Assembly: GCF_904848625.1 (NCBI RefSeq)
Contig: NZ_CAJHCP010000014.1
Location: 62,001 to 126,000, forward strand
Reading direction: 5' to 3'
DNA: 64,000 nucleotides
Source of the DNA: Paraburkholderia metrosideri
GTDB taxonomy: Bacteria > Pseudomonadota > Gammaproteobacteria > Burkholderiales > Burkholderiaceae
The position numbers were made by a program, and so were the translations under genes. Within the stretch, counting starts at the first letter, position 1. Each line of letters begins with the position of its first letter. Below are positions 33,859 through 43,069 of the stretch, piece by piece. A model generated the notes under the pieces. It had not been told where the DNA came from. It was given only the letters and a program-made list of their open reading frames with translations, and did not search any database.

Positions 33859-35544
33859 TCAAATCGTCACCGCGTCACGTTTTCTCGACGCGATGCCATC
33901 TGCGACGAAGTACGGCGTATCGACCCGCGCCAACGCTTCACGCCCGCGAATCCGGTCGGCGATCTTTTCGGCGAGCATGATGGTCGGCGCATTCAGATTG
34001 CCCGTCGTAATCGTCGGCATGATCGACGCATCGACCACGCGCAGCCCTTCCATGCCATGCACGCGGCCTTCGTTATCGACCACGGCCATGTCGTCATAAC
34101 CCATCTTGCACGAACACGACGGATGAAACGCGGTTTCCGCACGCATCCGCACGAACGTGTCGAGTTGTTCGTCGGAGGTCAACTCCGCGCCGGGATTCAA
34201 CTCACGGCCGCGATAACGGTCCAGTGCCGGCTGACGCATGATCTCGCGTGTGATGCGAATGCCGTCGCGGAACTCGCGCCAGTCGAGTGGATCGGCCATG
34301 TAGTTGAACAGGATGCTCGGGTGCGCATCCGGATCGCGCGACGTGAGCTTCACACGGCCACGGCTCGGCGAGCGCATCGAGCCGACATGCGCCTGGAAGC
34401 CATGCATTCTGATCGCATTCGAGCCGTTGTAATTGATCGCGACCGGCAGAAAGTGATACTGGAGGTTCGGCCACAGATCGTCGTCGCGGGTGCGGATAAA
34501 GCCGCCCGCTTCGAACTGGTTGCTGGCGCCGATACCGGTGCCGTTGAGCATCCATTCGAGTCCGATGGAGGGTTGATTCCACCATTGCAAAGCCGGGTAG
34601 AGCGACACCGGCTCCTTGCATTCGTACTGGATATACATCTCCAGATGATCCTGAAGATTTTCACCGACACCCGGCAGATCGTGAACGAGCGGCACGCCCA
34701 GTTCGCGCAGCCAGCTCGAACGTCCCACACCGGAGCGCTGCAATAGTTGCGGCGAAGCAATCGCGCCGCTGCACACCAGCACTTCGCGGCGCGCGTGCGC
34801 ATTCACGGTCTGCCCATGATGCGAATACGCGACGCCAGTCGCACGTTTTCCGGAGCACACGACGCGCTCGCTCAACGCATGCGTGACGATGGTCAGATTA
34901 GGCCGTGCTTTCGCGCGATCCAGATAACCACGCGCAGTACTCGAGCGCCGGCCATTGGCCGTCACCGTGCGATCCATCGGACCGAATCCTTCCTGCTGGT
35001 AACCGTTCAGATCGTCGGTGCGCGGAAAGCCCGCTTGCACACCCGCTTCGACCATCGCGGCAAACAACGGGTTATTGCCGGGCTTGCTGGTGGTGACATG
35101 CACCGGGCCATCGCCACCGTGATAGGGGTTCGCACCCACGTCGCGGGTTTCGGCCTTGCGGAAATACGGCAGACAATCCAGATAGCTCCAGTTCTCCAGA
35201 CCTGGATTGTTGGCCCAGCCATCGTAGTCGAGCGCATTGCCGCGGATGTAGCACATGCCGTTGATCAGCGACGATCCGCCGAGCCCCTTGCCGCGCCCGC
35301 ATTCCATGCGGCGATGGTTCATATGCGGCTCGGGGTCTGTTTCATACGCCCAGTTATAGCGGCGTCCCTGCAGCGGATACGCGAGCGCGGCGGGCATCTG
35401 CGTGCGGAAGTCGAAACGGTAATCGGGGCCGCCCGCTTCGAGCAGCAGCACGGTCACATCCGCCTCTTCGGTCAGACGCGACGCGAGCACGTTGCCCGCC
35501 GAACCCGCGCCCACGATGATGTAGTCGTATTCGTTCGAAGCCAT
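33859..35544 (-). CDS. betA: Choline dehydrogenase
   Basis: This 561-residue GMC-family flavoprotein oxidises choline to betaine aldehyde. The FAD motif YIIVGAGSAGNVLASRL lies at the N-terminus, GLGGSSLINGMCYIRG near 80-95 is the GMC signature, and TAFHPSCSCKMG (about 462) carries the active-site His. The ATG at 35544 is preferred to a GTG two codons upstream because AAGGAG is 8 bp before it. It is the last gene of betI-betB-betA, 12 bp after betB. Confidence 0.95.
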   Translation of the reverse strand: MASNEYDYIIVGAGSAGNVLASRLTEEADVTVLLLEAGGPDYRFDFRTQMPAALAYPLQGRRYNWAYETDPEPHMNHRRMECGRGKGLGGSSLINGMCYIRGNALDYDGWANNPGLENWSYLDCLPYFRKAETRDVGANPYHGGDGPVHVTTSKPGNNPLFAAMVEAGVQAGFPRTDDLNGYQQEGFGPMDRTVTANGRRSSTARGYLDRAKARPNLTIVTHALSERVVCSGKRATGVAYSHHGQTVNAHARREVLVCSGAIASPQLLQRSGVGRSSWLRELGVPLVHDLPGVGENLQDHLEMYIQYECKEPVSLYPALQWWNQPSIGLEWMLNGTGIGASNQFEAGGFIRTRDDDLWPNLQYHFLPVAINYNGSNAIRMHGFQAHVGSMRSPSRGRVKLTSRDPDAHPSILFNYMADPLDWREFRDGIRITREIMRQPALDRYRGRELNPGAELTSDEQLDTFVRMRAETAFHPSCSCKMGYDDMAVVDNEGRVHGMEGLRVVDASIMPTITTGNLNAPTIMLAEKIADRIRGREALARVDTPYFVADGIASRKRDAVTI

Positions 35545-35556
35545 CGTCACCGCTCC

Positions 35557-37026
35557 TTAAAACACCGGTTGATACGGACCGAGTTCGACCTGCACGGACT
35601 TGATGCGGGTGTAATGCTCCAGCGTGGTGATGCCGTTTTCGCGGCCCACACCCGATTGCTTATAGCCGCCCACCGGCATTTCCGCTGGCGATTCGCCCCA
35701 GGTATTGATCCAGCAAATGCCGGCTTCCAGTCGATGAATCACGCGATGCGCTCGCGCCAGGTTTTCAGTGACAACGCCCGCCGCGAGGCCGAAAGCAGTG
35801 CGGTTCGCGCGTGCGATTGCCTCGTCTTCATCGTCGAAAACAAGGATGCTCATCACGGGACCGAAGATTTCTTCGCGCACGATGCGCATGTCGTCGTGGC
35901 ACCCGGTGAAGATAGTGGGTTCGACGTATTGGCCTCGCGCGAAATGGCCGTCAGTGAGGCGCTTGCCGCCCGCGATCAAACGCGCGCCGTCCTGCAAACC
36001 GCTTTCTATATAGCCGAGCACCTTCTGCAATTGCGCGGCGCTGACGAGTGGGCCGAAGTTGGTGTTCGCGTCAGTGGGCGAGCCTGCGCGGATGCGCTTC
36101 ACCCGTGCGAGCACTAGTGCTTCGAAGCGCTCCAGCACGCTGCGCTGCACGAATACTCGGGTACCGTTGGTGCAGACCTGGCCGGAGCTGAAGAAGTTGG
36201 CGCTCATCGCGATGTCGGCGGCGCGTTCCAGGTTGGCGTCGTCGAACACGAGCAACGGGGATTTGCCGCCGAGTTCCATCGTCACTTCTTTCAGCGACGA
36301 TGCACCCGCGAGCGACATCACCTTCTTGCCCGTTTCGACGCCACCCGTGAAAGAGATTTTCTCGATGTCGGGATGCGATGCGAGCAGGGCGCCCACCCGG
36401 CCATCACCTTGCACGACGTTGAACACGCCTGCCGGAACGCCGGCTTCGGTATAAATCTCAGCGAGTTTCAACGCGGACAGCGGGGTGATTTCGCTCGGCT
36501 TGAAGATCATCGCATTGCCCGCTGCGAGCGCGGGCGCGGACTTCCAGCATGCGATCTGGATCGGGTAATTCCATGCGCCGATGCCCGCGCACACACCGAG
36601 CGGCTCGCGCCGCGTATAGACAAACGAAGAAGGACGCAGCGGGATCTGCTGACCTTCAATCGCGGTAGCCAGTCCCGCGTAATACTCGATGACGTCGGCA
36701 CCGGTGACGATATCCACCGCCTGGGTTTCGGCAATGGGCTTGCCGGTATCGCGCGTTTCCAGCGCGGCGAGTTCGTCGTTGCGCTCACGCAGCAGATCGA
36801 CCGCGCGCCGCAGAATGCGCGAGCGTTGCATCGCGCTCAGCGCGGCCCATGCGCGCTGACCGGTTTGCGCCGCTTGCACCGCGCGATCCACGTCGGCTGC
36901 CGACGCCTGTTGCACGCTCGCAAGCGTCTCGCCGGTAGCGGGGTCGAGCGTGTCGAACGTTTCTCCGCTGGTCGCGTTGACGTAAGCGCCGCCGATGTAC
37001 AACCGTTGCGTTGCGAATACCGCCAT
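35557..37026 (-). CDS. betB: Betaine aldehyde dehydrogenase
   Basis: This 489-residue NAD(P)-dependent aldehyde dehydrogenase oxidises betaine aldehyde to glycine betaine. The general-base Glu is in MELGGKSPLLVF (about 252) and the catalytic Cys in SGQVCTNGTRVF (about 286). The C-terminal VGGYKQSGVGRENG is typical of BetB. It lies 12 bp after betI and 12 bp before betA in a tight operon. Confidence 0.95.
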   Translation of the reverse strand: MAVFATQRLYIGGAYVNATSGETFDTLDPATGETLASVQQASAADVDRAVQAAQTGQRAWAALSAMQRSRILRRAVDLLRERNDELAALETRDTGKPIAETQAVDIVTGADVIEYYAGLATAIEGQQIPLRPSSFVYTRREPLGVCAGIGAWNYPIQIACWKSAPALAAGNAMIFKPSEITPLSALKLAEIYTEAGVPAGVFNVVQGDGRVGALLASHPDIEKISFTGGVETGKKVMSLAGASSLKEVTMELGGKSPLLVFDDANLERAADIAMSANFFSSGQVCTNGTRVFVQRSVLERFEALVLARVKRIRAGSPTDANTNFGPLVSAAQLQKVLGYIESGLQDGARLIAGGKRLTDGHFARGQYVEPTIFTGCHDDMRIVREEIFGPVMSILVFDDEDEAIARANRTAFGLAAGVVTENLARAHRVIHRLEAGICWINTWGESPAEMPVGGYKQSGVGRENGITTLEHYTRIKSVQVELGPYQPVF

Positions 37027-37038
37027 GACCTGCTCCTT

Positions 37039-37644
37039 TTAGAAAATGCCGTCTGCCTGGTTGCGTGCGGCCAGCATCAGATCGATATATTCGTTGGCGA
37101 CGCGTAGCGCCGCTTTGGTGTCGAACGGTTCGCCCGATAACGCGCCGCGCAACCATAAGCCGTCGATCAGCGCCGCCAGTCCGCTCGCTGCGCGGCGAGC
37201 CGCCGCACGCGGCAATGCCTTTGAAAAATCCGCGCACAGGTTCGAATTCAGCCGACGCGTGTTTACGTTTTGCAAGCGCCGAAGCGGTGGCTTGTGCATG
37301 CTCTCGGTCCAGAACGCGAGCCAGGTTTTCATCACCGGCGCACTGGTTTGTCCCGCATCGAAATTCGCGGCGACGACCGCGCGCAGTTTCGAGCGCGGGT
37401 CTGCTCTCGCGGCGCGACGGCGGCTCGACGTGGCTTGCCACAAGTCGCGCAGGATGTGACGCATGGTGGCTTCGAGCAAGCCGTCCTTGTCGCCGAAATA
37501 GTGGCTGACGATGCCCGTCGAAATGCTCGCGCGCTGGGCGACCGAGGCCAGCGTGGCACCGGCGAGACCGGTCTGGTCGATCGTGAGCAACGTGGCATCG
37601 ATCAGTTGCGCGCGGCGGATTTCGCGCATTCCTAGTTTGGGCAT
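37039..37644 (-). CDS. betI: TetR-family repressor BetI
   Basis: This 201-residue TetR repressor matches BetI: N-terminal PKLGMREIRRAQLIDATL and the HTH TLASVAQRASISTGIVSHYF (about 29-48), which is nearly invariant in BetI. Choline relieves repression in E. coli. A BetI-type operator lies 79 bp upstream. It is first in betIBA and divergent from fdhA. Confidence 0.95.
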   Translation of the reverse strand: MPKLGMREIRRAQLIDATLLTIDQTGLAGATLASVAQRASISTGIVSHYFGDKDGLLEATMRHILRDLWQATSSRRRAARADPRSKLRAVVAANFDAGQTSAPVMKTWLAFWTESMHKPPLRRLQNVNTRRLNSNLCADFSKALPRAAARRAASGLAALIDGLWLRGALSGEPFDTKAALRVANEYIDLMLAARNQADGIF

Positions 37645-37722
37645 GGTGCGGACGATGGCAGATGAACACGGGGTGAAACTGGCAGTGAAGCCGGCAGTGA
37701 AAGCCGATGGTAGTTTTTTTAT

Positions 37723-37736
37723 ATTGAACGGTCAAT
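37723..37736. promoter_or_regulatory. BetI operator
   Basis: ATTGAACGGTCAAT is an almost perfect palindrome that continues as CAAT, close to the E. coli BetI box built on ATTGA-ACGT-TCAAT. It sits between divergent betI and fdhA, 79 bp from the betI ATG and about 180 bp from fdhA. Confidence 0.8.
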
Positions 37737-37773
37737 CAATAAAAAAATGTCGCGATGACGATCAACACGCGTT

Positions 37774-37801
37774 TGTCGGTTCCAGCCAAACCCATGTCGC
37801 G
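37774..37801 (+). promoter_or_regulatory. TGTCG direct repeat, 21-bp period (fdhA)
   Basis: TGTCGGTT at 37774 and TGTCGCGTT at 37795 start 21 bp apart, the same spacing as upstream of choV and sdaA. It lies 118-145 bp before the fdhA start. A third TGTCGCG at 37748 is out of register (26 bp). Confidence 0.5.
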
Positions 37802-37918
37802 TTCGCTACACGTGCTTTGTTTCAGCGGGCGCTACGCTCGTTGGACGGCGTGCCGCGCAGGGTTTCGATGACGCAAACGCGTTCGGTGACGCCGCTCACA
37901 AGACATGGAGACAGACAA

Positions 37919-39118
37919 ATGAGCAGCAATCGCGGCGTCGTGTATCTCGGGCAAGGCAAGGTGGAAGTGCAGTCAATCGATTATCCGAAGATGGTCGATC
38001 CACGCGGCCGCTCGATCGGTCACGGCGTGATCCTGAAAGTGGTCAGCACGAATATTTGCGGCTCCGACCAGCACATGGTGCGCGGCCGCACGACCGCTGA
38101 GGTCGGGCTCGTGCTCGGGCATGAAATTACCGGTGAAGTCATCGAGGTAGGCCGCGATGTCGAAACGCTGAAAGTCGGCGATCTCGTGTCGGTGCCGTTC
38201 AATGTGGCGTGCGGACGCTGTCCGACCTGTAAGGCGCAGCATACCGGCGTCTGCCTGAACGTGAATCCGTCGCGAGCGGGCGGCGCGTACGGTTATGTGG
38301 ATATGGGCGGCTGGATCGGCGGCCAGGCCGAATACGTGCTGGTTCCGTATGCGGATTTCAATCTGCTGAAATTCCCCGACCGTGCGCAAGCGATGGCGAA
38401 AATCCGCGACCTGACGTGCTTGTCCGACATTCTGCCGACCGGTTATCACGGCGCGGTGATGGCCGGCGTCAAGCCGGGTGCGACGGTTTATATCGCCGGC
38501 GCGGGCCCGGTGGGGATGGCCGCGGCGGCGTCCGCACGCCTGCTCGGCGCGGCCTGCACGATTGTCGGCGACATGAATGAGGAACGGCTTGCGCATGCGC
38601 GCAAGATGGGCTTCCAGACCATCGATCTGTCGAAAGACGCGACGCTCGGTGAGCAGATCGAACAGATTCTTGGCAAGCCGGAGGTAGATTGCGCGGTGGA
38701 CTGCGTCGGCTTCGAAGCACACGGCCACGGTAGCAGCGGTTCGCACGAAGAAGCGCCGGCCACGGTCCTGAATTCGCTGATGGAAATCACGCGGGCCGCA
38801 GGCGCGATCGGCATTCCGGGGCTTTATGTCACCGACGACCCAGGCGCGGCCGATGCGGCCGCCCGCAAAGGCAGCTTGAGCATCCGCTTCGGGCTTGGCT
38901 GGGCCAAGTCGCACTCATTCCATACCGGACAGACGCCGGTGATGAAGTACAACCACAATCTGATGCAGGCGATCTTGTGGGACCGTTTGCCGATTGCCGA
39001 CATCGTCAACGTCACGGTGGTGTCGCTCGATGAAGCGCCGGAAGGTTATCGTCAGTTCGACGGCGGCGCACCGCGCAAGTTTGTGATTGATCCGCATGGC
39101 TTGCTGAAGGCGGCTTGA
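37919..39118 (+). CDS. fdhA: Glutathione-independent formaldehyde dehydrogenase
   Basis: This 399-residue zinc-dependent medium-chain dehydrogenase oxidises formaldehyde to formate with NAD and no glutathione, like Pseudomonas putida FDH. Catalytic Cys lies in NICGSDQHMVRG (about 45-56), the structural zinc Cys cluster in CGRCPTCKAQHTGVC (about 97-111) and the Rossmann motif in AGAGPVGMAAAASA. The ATG at 37919 follows GGAGAC. It removes formaldehyde set free by betaine and dimethylglycine demethylation. Confidence 0.94.
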   Translation: MSSNRGVVYLGQGKVEVQSIDYPKMVDPRGRSIGHGVILKVVSTNICGSDQHMVRGRTTAEVGLVLGHEITGEVIEVGRDVETLKVGDLVSVPFNVACGRCPTCKAQHTGVCLNVNPSRAGGAYGYVDMGGWIGGQAEYVLVPYADFNLLKFPDRAQAMAKIRDLTCLSDILPTGYHGAVMAGVKPGATVYIAGAGPVGMAAAASARLLGAACTIVGDMNEERLAHARKMGFQTIDLSKDATLGEQIEQILGKPEVDCAVDCVGFEAHGHGSSGSHEEAPATVLNSLMEITRAAGAIGIPGLYVTDDPGAADAAARKGSLSIRFGLGWAKSHSFHTGQTPVMKYNHNLMQAILWDRLPIADIVNVTVVSLDEAPEGYRQFDGGAPRKFVIDPHGLLKAA

Positions 39119-39138
39119 TGGTTGCTCAGTGAATGTGC

Positions 39139-39172
39139 GAGGCCGCGCACGCGGGATGGCGTGCGCGGCCTC
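39139..39172 (+). terminator. Terminator of fdhA
   Basis: A perfect 14-bp GC-rich stem (GAGGCCGCGCACGC and its complement) with a 6-nt loop lies 20 bp past the fdhA stop. The U-tract is weak (TTACTG). It also faces the convergent GlxA regulator gene. Confidence 0.65.
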
Positions 39173-39274
39173 TTACTGAAGGTCAGGAAAGTGGGTCGAC
39201 GAAAAAACCGCGTTGAACGTCAAGCCGTTCGACGCGTTTTTGTCGTGCGTGCAGCAAGCAGCCTTAACCGGTCG

Positions 39275-40270
39275 TCAAGCCGCCATCACGGGCACAGCCG
39301 CCAGCGACGGCGCCTGCTTGCGCCGTTCGCGCGTCGGCGCCGTACCGAACGCGTCGCGATAGCTCTTCGAGAAGTGGCAAGCCGACTGAAAGCCGCAAGC
39401 CATCGTGATATGCATGATCGACATATCGGTTTGCAGCAGTAATTCACGCGCCCGTCGCAGACGCAGCGTCAGATAGTAATGCGTGGGCGTCATTCCCAGA
39501 TGTTCGCGGAACAGCCGCTGCAACTGCCGTTGCGACATACCCGCCAGGCGCGCGAGTTCTTCGCGCGACAACGGCTCTTCGATGTTGTTCTCCATCAGCG
39601 AGATCACTTCGAACAGCGACTTGTTGGCCGACCCAAGCCGCGCGACCAGCGGCATTTTTTGTTGCGCGCTGGTGTCGCGCACATGTTCGACGATGAACTG
39701 CTCGGCGATCTGCGTGACACGTGCGGTGCCGACGCGCGGCGCGATCAGGTTCAGCATCATGTCGAGGGGTGCGACGCCGCCGGTGCAGGTCACGCGATCG
39801 CGATCCACGACGAAGAGTTCTTTCAGGAAGCGCGTTTCAGGAAACTCCTCTTTCAGCGCCGACATGTTCTCCCAGTGAATCGCGCACGCATAACCGGCCA
39901 GCAGGCCCGCGCGCGCCAATGCGTACGTGCCGGTGCACAGACTGCCCAGTACGCTGCCAAGACGCGCAAAGCGGCGCAATGCAGTGAGATGAGCCGGGGT
40001 GGTGGCACGCTGCACGTCGATGCCGCCCACCACGAAAACGATGTCCGGCTGACCGATGCTTTCGACCGGTCCGGTGTCGACCGCAAGCCCGTTGCTCGCT
40101 GTTACCGGGCCGCCGTCGGGACTCACAATCGACCAGCGATAAAGCGTTTGTCCTGTCAGGTAATTCGCCATACGCAGGACTTCGATGGCGTTGGTAAACG
40201 CGATCATCGTGAAGTTCGGTAACGGCATGAATGCGAAATGCGACAACGACGCCGTGCGATCGGTGGACAT
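39275..40270 (-). CDS. gbdR: GlxA-family AraC regulator, GbdR-like
   Basis: This 331-residue regulator has an N-terminal DJ-1-like domain (HFAFMPLPNFTMIAFTNA onward, GSLCTGTYALARAGLL at about 122) and a C-terminal AraC pair of HTHs (LSREELARLAGMSQRQLQRL and HITMACGFQSACHFSKSY). It is divergent from glyA and the dgc-gbc operon. In Pseudomonas GbdR binds glycine betaine or dimethylglycine and activates gbcA/gbcB/dgcAB; orthology here rests on position and architecture. The start at 40270 is chosen where family likeness begins; the frame runs 27 codons further upstream. The symbol is provisional because the paralogue at 20366 is very similar. Confidence 0.82.
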   Translation of the reverse strand: MSTDRTASLSHFAFMPLPNFTMIAFTNAIEVLRMANYLTGQTLYRWSIVSPDGGPVTASNGLAVDTGPVESIGQPDIVFVVGGIDVQRATTPAHLTALRRFARLGSVLGSLCTGTYALARAGLLAGYACAIHWENMSALKEEFPETRFLKELFVVDRDRVTCTGGVAPLDMMLNLIAPRVGTARVTQIAEQFIVEHVRDTSAQQKMPLVARLGSANKSLFEVISLMENNIEEPLSREELARLAGMSQRQLQRLFREHLGMTPTHYYLTLRLRRARELLLQTDMSIMHITMACGFQSACHFSKSYRDAFGTAPTRERRKQAPSLAAVPVMAA

Positions 40271-40740
40271 GGGGGAAATGATTCCTTCGAATCTGTTATG
40301 TCGCGTCGCCGTGGGGAGCAGCGACTCCTGCAATTCTGAGGACCAGCGCAACTACCGTGCCATCAGGCTAAACCCTCGGTTGTTCGCAGAACCCGTCGGA
40401 TAGCTAAACAGACGGCACCAGAACGGAGCCGCAAAAGGCCCGCAGCGCACCCGAACAGCGCATCGACGGTCAGCCGCAGTGCAGCAAACGCTTCATGCTT
40501 TTGATCGGCTGACGGGGCGTGCGGACACGCCGCATTCACACCGACTTGTCGAAAAAGGACGCCTATGGCGGAAAAGGCAAAGAACGCGTCTGAATTCGTA
40601 AATTGACGCGCAGGGCGAACGTCAAGAATAGACGCAATGCAGACCGGTGGCGGCAGTGTGCAAGCAGCGTGCAAATGGTATGCACGCGGCACACAGACAG
40701 CGGCTTCCGGCCTTTCCGTCAATGACCCCACGGACCTTCC
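40271..40740. other. Divergent control region gbdR-glyA
   Basis: There is no gene I can support in these 470 bp. TGTCG occurs at 40299 and 40547 but not as a 21-bp pair. GTGCAA occurs twice 11 bp apart (40658 and 40669), about 70-80 bp before glyA. TGTCGAAAAAGG (40547) and TGGCGGAAAAGG (40566) form a 19-bp-period repeat. A promoter for the long glyA-gbcB operon should be here, but no convincing -35/-10 pair is visible. Confidence 0.5.
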
Positions 40741-42015
40741 ATGTCGAACCCGAATCCTTTTTTCGAAGAATCGCTGGCTACGCGTGATACGGCAGTGCGC
40801 GGCGCAATTTTAAAAGAACTCGAGCGCCAGCAGTCGCAAGTCGAGTTGATCGCGTCGGAAAACATCGTGTCGCGTGCGGTGCTCGAAGCGCAAGGCTCGG
40901 TGCTGACCAACAAGTATGCGGAAGGCTACCCGGGCAAGCGTTACTACGGCGGTTGCGAATATGCGGATGTAATCGAAACGCTGGCGATCGATCGTATCAA
41001 GCAGTTGTTTAACGCGAAGTTCGCCAACGTGCAGCCGCATTCCGGCGCGCAGGCAAACGGTGCGGTGATGCTGGCGCTGGTCAAGCCCGGCGACACGGTG
41101 CTCGGCATGTCGCTCGATGCGGGCGGCCATCTGACCCACGGCGCGAAGCCTGCGATGTCGGGCAAGTGGTTCAACGCGGTCCAATACGGCGTGCGTCGCG
41201 ACACGATGCTGATCGACTATGCACAGATTGAAGAGCTTGCGCAGCAGCACAAACCGGCATTGTTGATCGCGGGCTTCTCGGCTTATCCGCGTGAACTGGA
41301 TTTTGCCCGGCTGCGCGCGATTGCCGACAGCGTTGGCGCCAAACTGATGGTCGATATGGCGCATATCGCCGGGATCATCGCGGCCGGGCGTCATACGAAT
41401 CCGCTCGAGCATGCGCATGTGGTGACATCGACCACGCATAAAACCTTGCGCGGTCCGCGCGGCGGCTTTGTGCTGACGAATGACGAGGACATTGCAAAGA
41501 AGATCAATTCAGCGGTATTCCCGGGACTGCAGGGCGGTCCGTTGATGCACGTCATAGCGGGTAAGGCGGTCGCGTTCGGCGAGGCGCTGCAACCGGGTTT
41601 CAAAACCTATATCGACAATGTGCTCGCCAATGCAAAGGCACTCGGCGAAGTACTGAAAGCGGGCGGTGTCGATCTGGTGACGGGCGGCACCGACAATCAT
41701 CTGCTGCTGGTCGATCTGCGGCCCAAGGGCCTGAAGGGCAATCAGGTCGAGCAGGCGCTGGAACGCGCGGGCATCACCTGCAATAAGAACGGCATTCCGT
41801 TCGATACAGAAAAACCCACGGTCACCTCCGGCATTCGTCTGGGCACGCCGGCGGGCACCACGCGCGGTTTCGGTGTGAGCGAATTCCGCGAAATCGGCCG
41901 GCTGATCGTCGACGTGTTCGACGCGCTGCGCGATCACCCGGACGGCCATGCTGCCACCGAACAACGCGTGCGCCGCGAGATTTTCGCGCTGTGCGAACGC
42001 TTTCCGATTTACTGA
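40741..42015 (+). CDS. glyA: Serine hydroxymethyltransferase
   Basis: This 424-residue PLP enzyme interconverts glycine plus 5,10-methylene-THF with serine plus THF. The PLP-lysine segment VVTSTTHKTLRGPRGG lies near 222-237 and the N-terminal region has QVELIASENIVSRAVLEAQG and NKYAEGYPGKRYYGG, the family hallmarks. It heads the dgc-gbc operon, so it is probably a catabolic copy that uses glycine and the one-carbon unit from sarcosine oxidase. A housekeeping copy is expected elsewhere. Confidence 0.95.
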   Translation: MSNPNPFFEESLATRDTAVRGAILKELERQQSQVELIASENIVSRAVLEAQGSVLTNKYAEGYPGKRYYGGCEYADVIETLAIDRIKQLFNAKFANVQPHSGAQANGAVMLALVKPGDTVLGMSLDAGGHLTHGAKPAMSGKWFNAVQYGVRRDTMLIDYAQIEELAQQHKPALLIAGFSAYPRELDFARLRAIADSVGAKLMVDMAHIAGIIAAGRHTNPLEHAHVVTSTTHKTLRGPRGGFVLTNDEDIAKKINSAVFPGLQGGPLMHVIAGKAVAFGEALQPGFKTYIDNVLANAKALGEVLKAGGVDLVTGGTDNHLLLVDLRPKGLKGNQVEQALERAGITCNKNGIPFDTEKPTVTSGIRLGTPAGTTRGFGVSEFREIGRLIVDVFDALRDHPDGHAATEQRVRREIFALCERFPIY

Positions 42016-42056
42016 TCACGCGACTATTCACTTACCAAGCACGCCTGGAGCAAACG

Positions 42057-43028
42057 ATGAGTACTTTGCACGACAACAGCATCATCATCGACGGTCTGAA
42101 CATTTCGAAGTTCGAGCGCTCGGTGTTCGAAGATATGCGCAAGGGCGGCGTGACCGCGGTGAACTGCACGGTGTCGGTGTGGGAAAGCTTTCAGAAGACC
42201 GTCGACAACATCGCCGAGATGAAGCAGCAGATTCGCGAATATGGCGAAATCCTCACGCTCGTGCGCACGACCGACGACATTCTGCGCGCGAAGAAAGAGA
42301 ACAAGACCGGCATAATTTTTGGCTTCCAGAACGCCCATGCGTTCGAGGACAACCTGGGCTATATCGAGGCCTTCAAAGACCTCGGCGTGAACGTCGTGCA
42401 ACTTTGCTACAACACGCAGAACCTGGTAGGCACCGGTTGCTACGAGCGCGACGGCGGCCTGTCCGGATACGGCCGCGAGGTGATTCAGGAAATGAACCGC
42501 GTCGGCATCATGGTGGATCTCTCGCATGTTGGCGGCAAGACTTCTTCTGAAGCCATTGCGGCATCGAACAAGCCGGTTTGCTACTCGCATTGCTGTCCGT
42601 CCGGTTTGAAAGAACATCCGCGCAACAAGAGCGATGAGCAATTGAAAGAGATTGCCGATGCCGGCGGTTTTGTCGGCGTGACGATGTTCGCGCCGTTCCT
42701 GAAGCGCGGGCCGGATGCGACGGTCGACGACTACATCGAAGCAATCGAATACGTCGTGAACCTGATCGGCGACGACCAGGTGGGTATCGGCACCGACTTC
42801 ACGCAAGGCTATAGCACTGAATTCTTCGACTGGATCACGCACGACAAAGGCCGTTATCGTCAGTTGACGAATTTCGGCAAGGTCGTGAATCCCGAAGGCA
42901 TCCGCACGATTGGCGAGTTTCCGAACCTGACGGCCGCGATGGAGCGCGCTGGCTGGAGCGAATCGCGCATCAAAAAGATCATGGGTGAGAACTGGGTTCG
43001 GGTGTTCGGTGAAGTCTGGAAAGTCTGA
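42057..43028 (+). CDS. Membrane-dipeptidase (M19)-family protein, altered metal site
   Basis: A 323-residue TIM-barrel protein of the renal dipeptidase family, always found with betaine/dimethylglycine genes in proteobacteria (PA5396-like). The family's metal motif DGHND is DGLNI here (Leu14 and Ile16 replace the His and Asp ligands), and the bridging Glu of the EG..H motif is Gln91 in GFQNAHAF. The second-site His residues are kept: His157 in VDLSHVGG and His178 in CYSHCC. So the binuclear zinc centre is probably lost or mononuclear. The ATG at 42057 follows GGAG and gives the family's N-terminus. Function in betaine use is unknown. Confidence 0.88.
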   Translation: MSTLHDNSIIIDGLNISKFERSVFEDMRKGGVTAVNCTVSVWESFQKTVDNIAEMKQQIREYGEILTLVRTTDDILRAKKENKTGIIFGFQNAHAFEDNLGYIEAFKDLGVNVVQLCYNTQNLVGTGCYERDGGLSGYGREVIQEMNRVGIMVDLSHVGGKTSSEAIAASNKPVCYSHCCPSGLKEHPRNKSDEQLKEIADAGGFVGVTMFAPFLKRGPDATVDDYIEAIEYVVNLIGDDQVGIGTDFTQGYSTEFFDWITHDKGRYRQLTNFGKVVNPEGIRTIGEFPNLTAAMERAGWSESRIKKIMGENWVRVFGEVWKV

Positions 43029-43069
43029 TCTTTCGTCACTCACCCCCTAAATAAAAAGCGAGCCTCCCC

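Noticed and set aside
40363..40731. 122-residue frame between gbdR and glyA
   Set aside because: No ribosome-binding site, Cys/Arg-rich composition, and it fills the expected promoter region.
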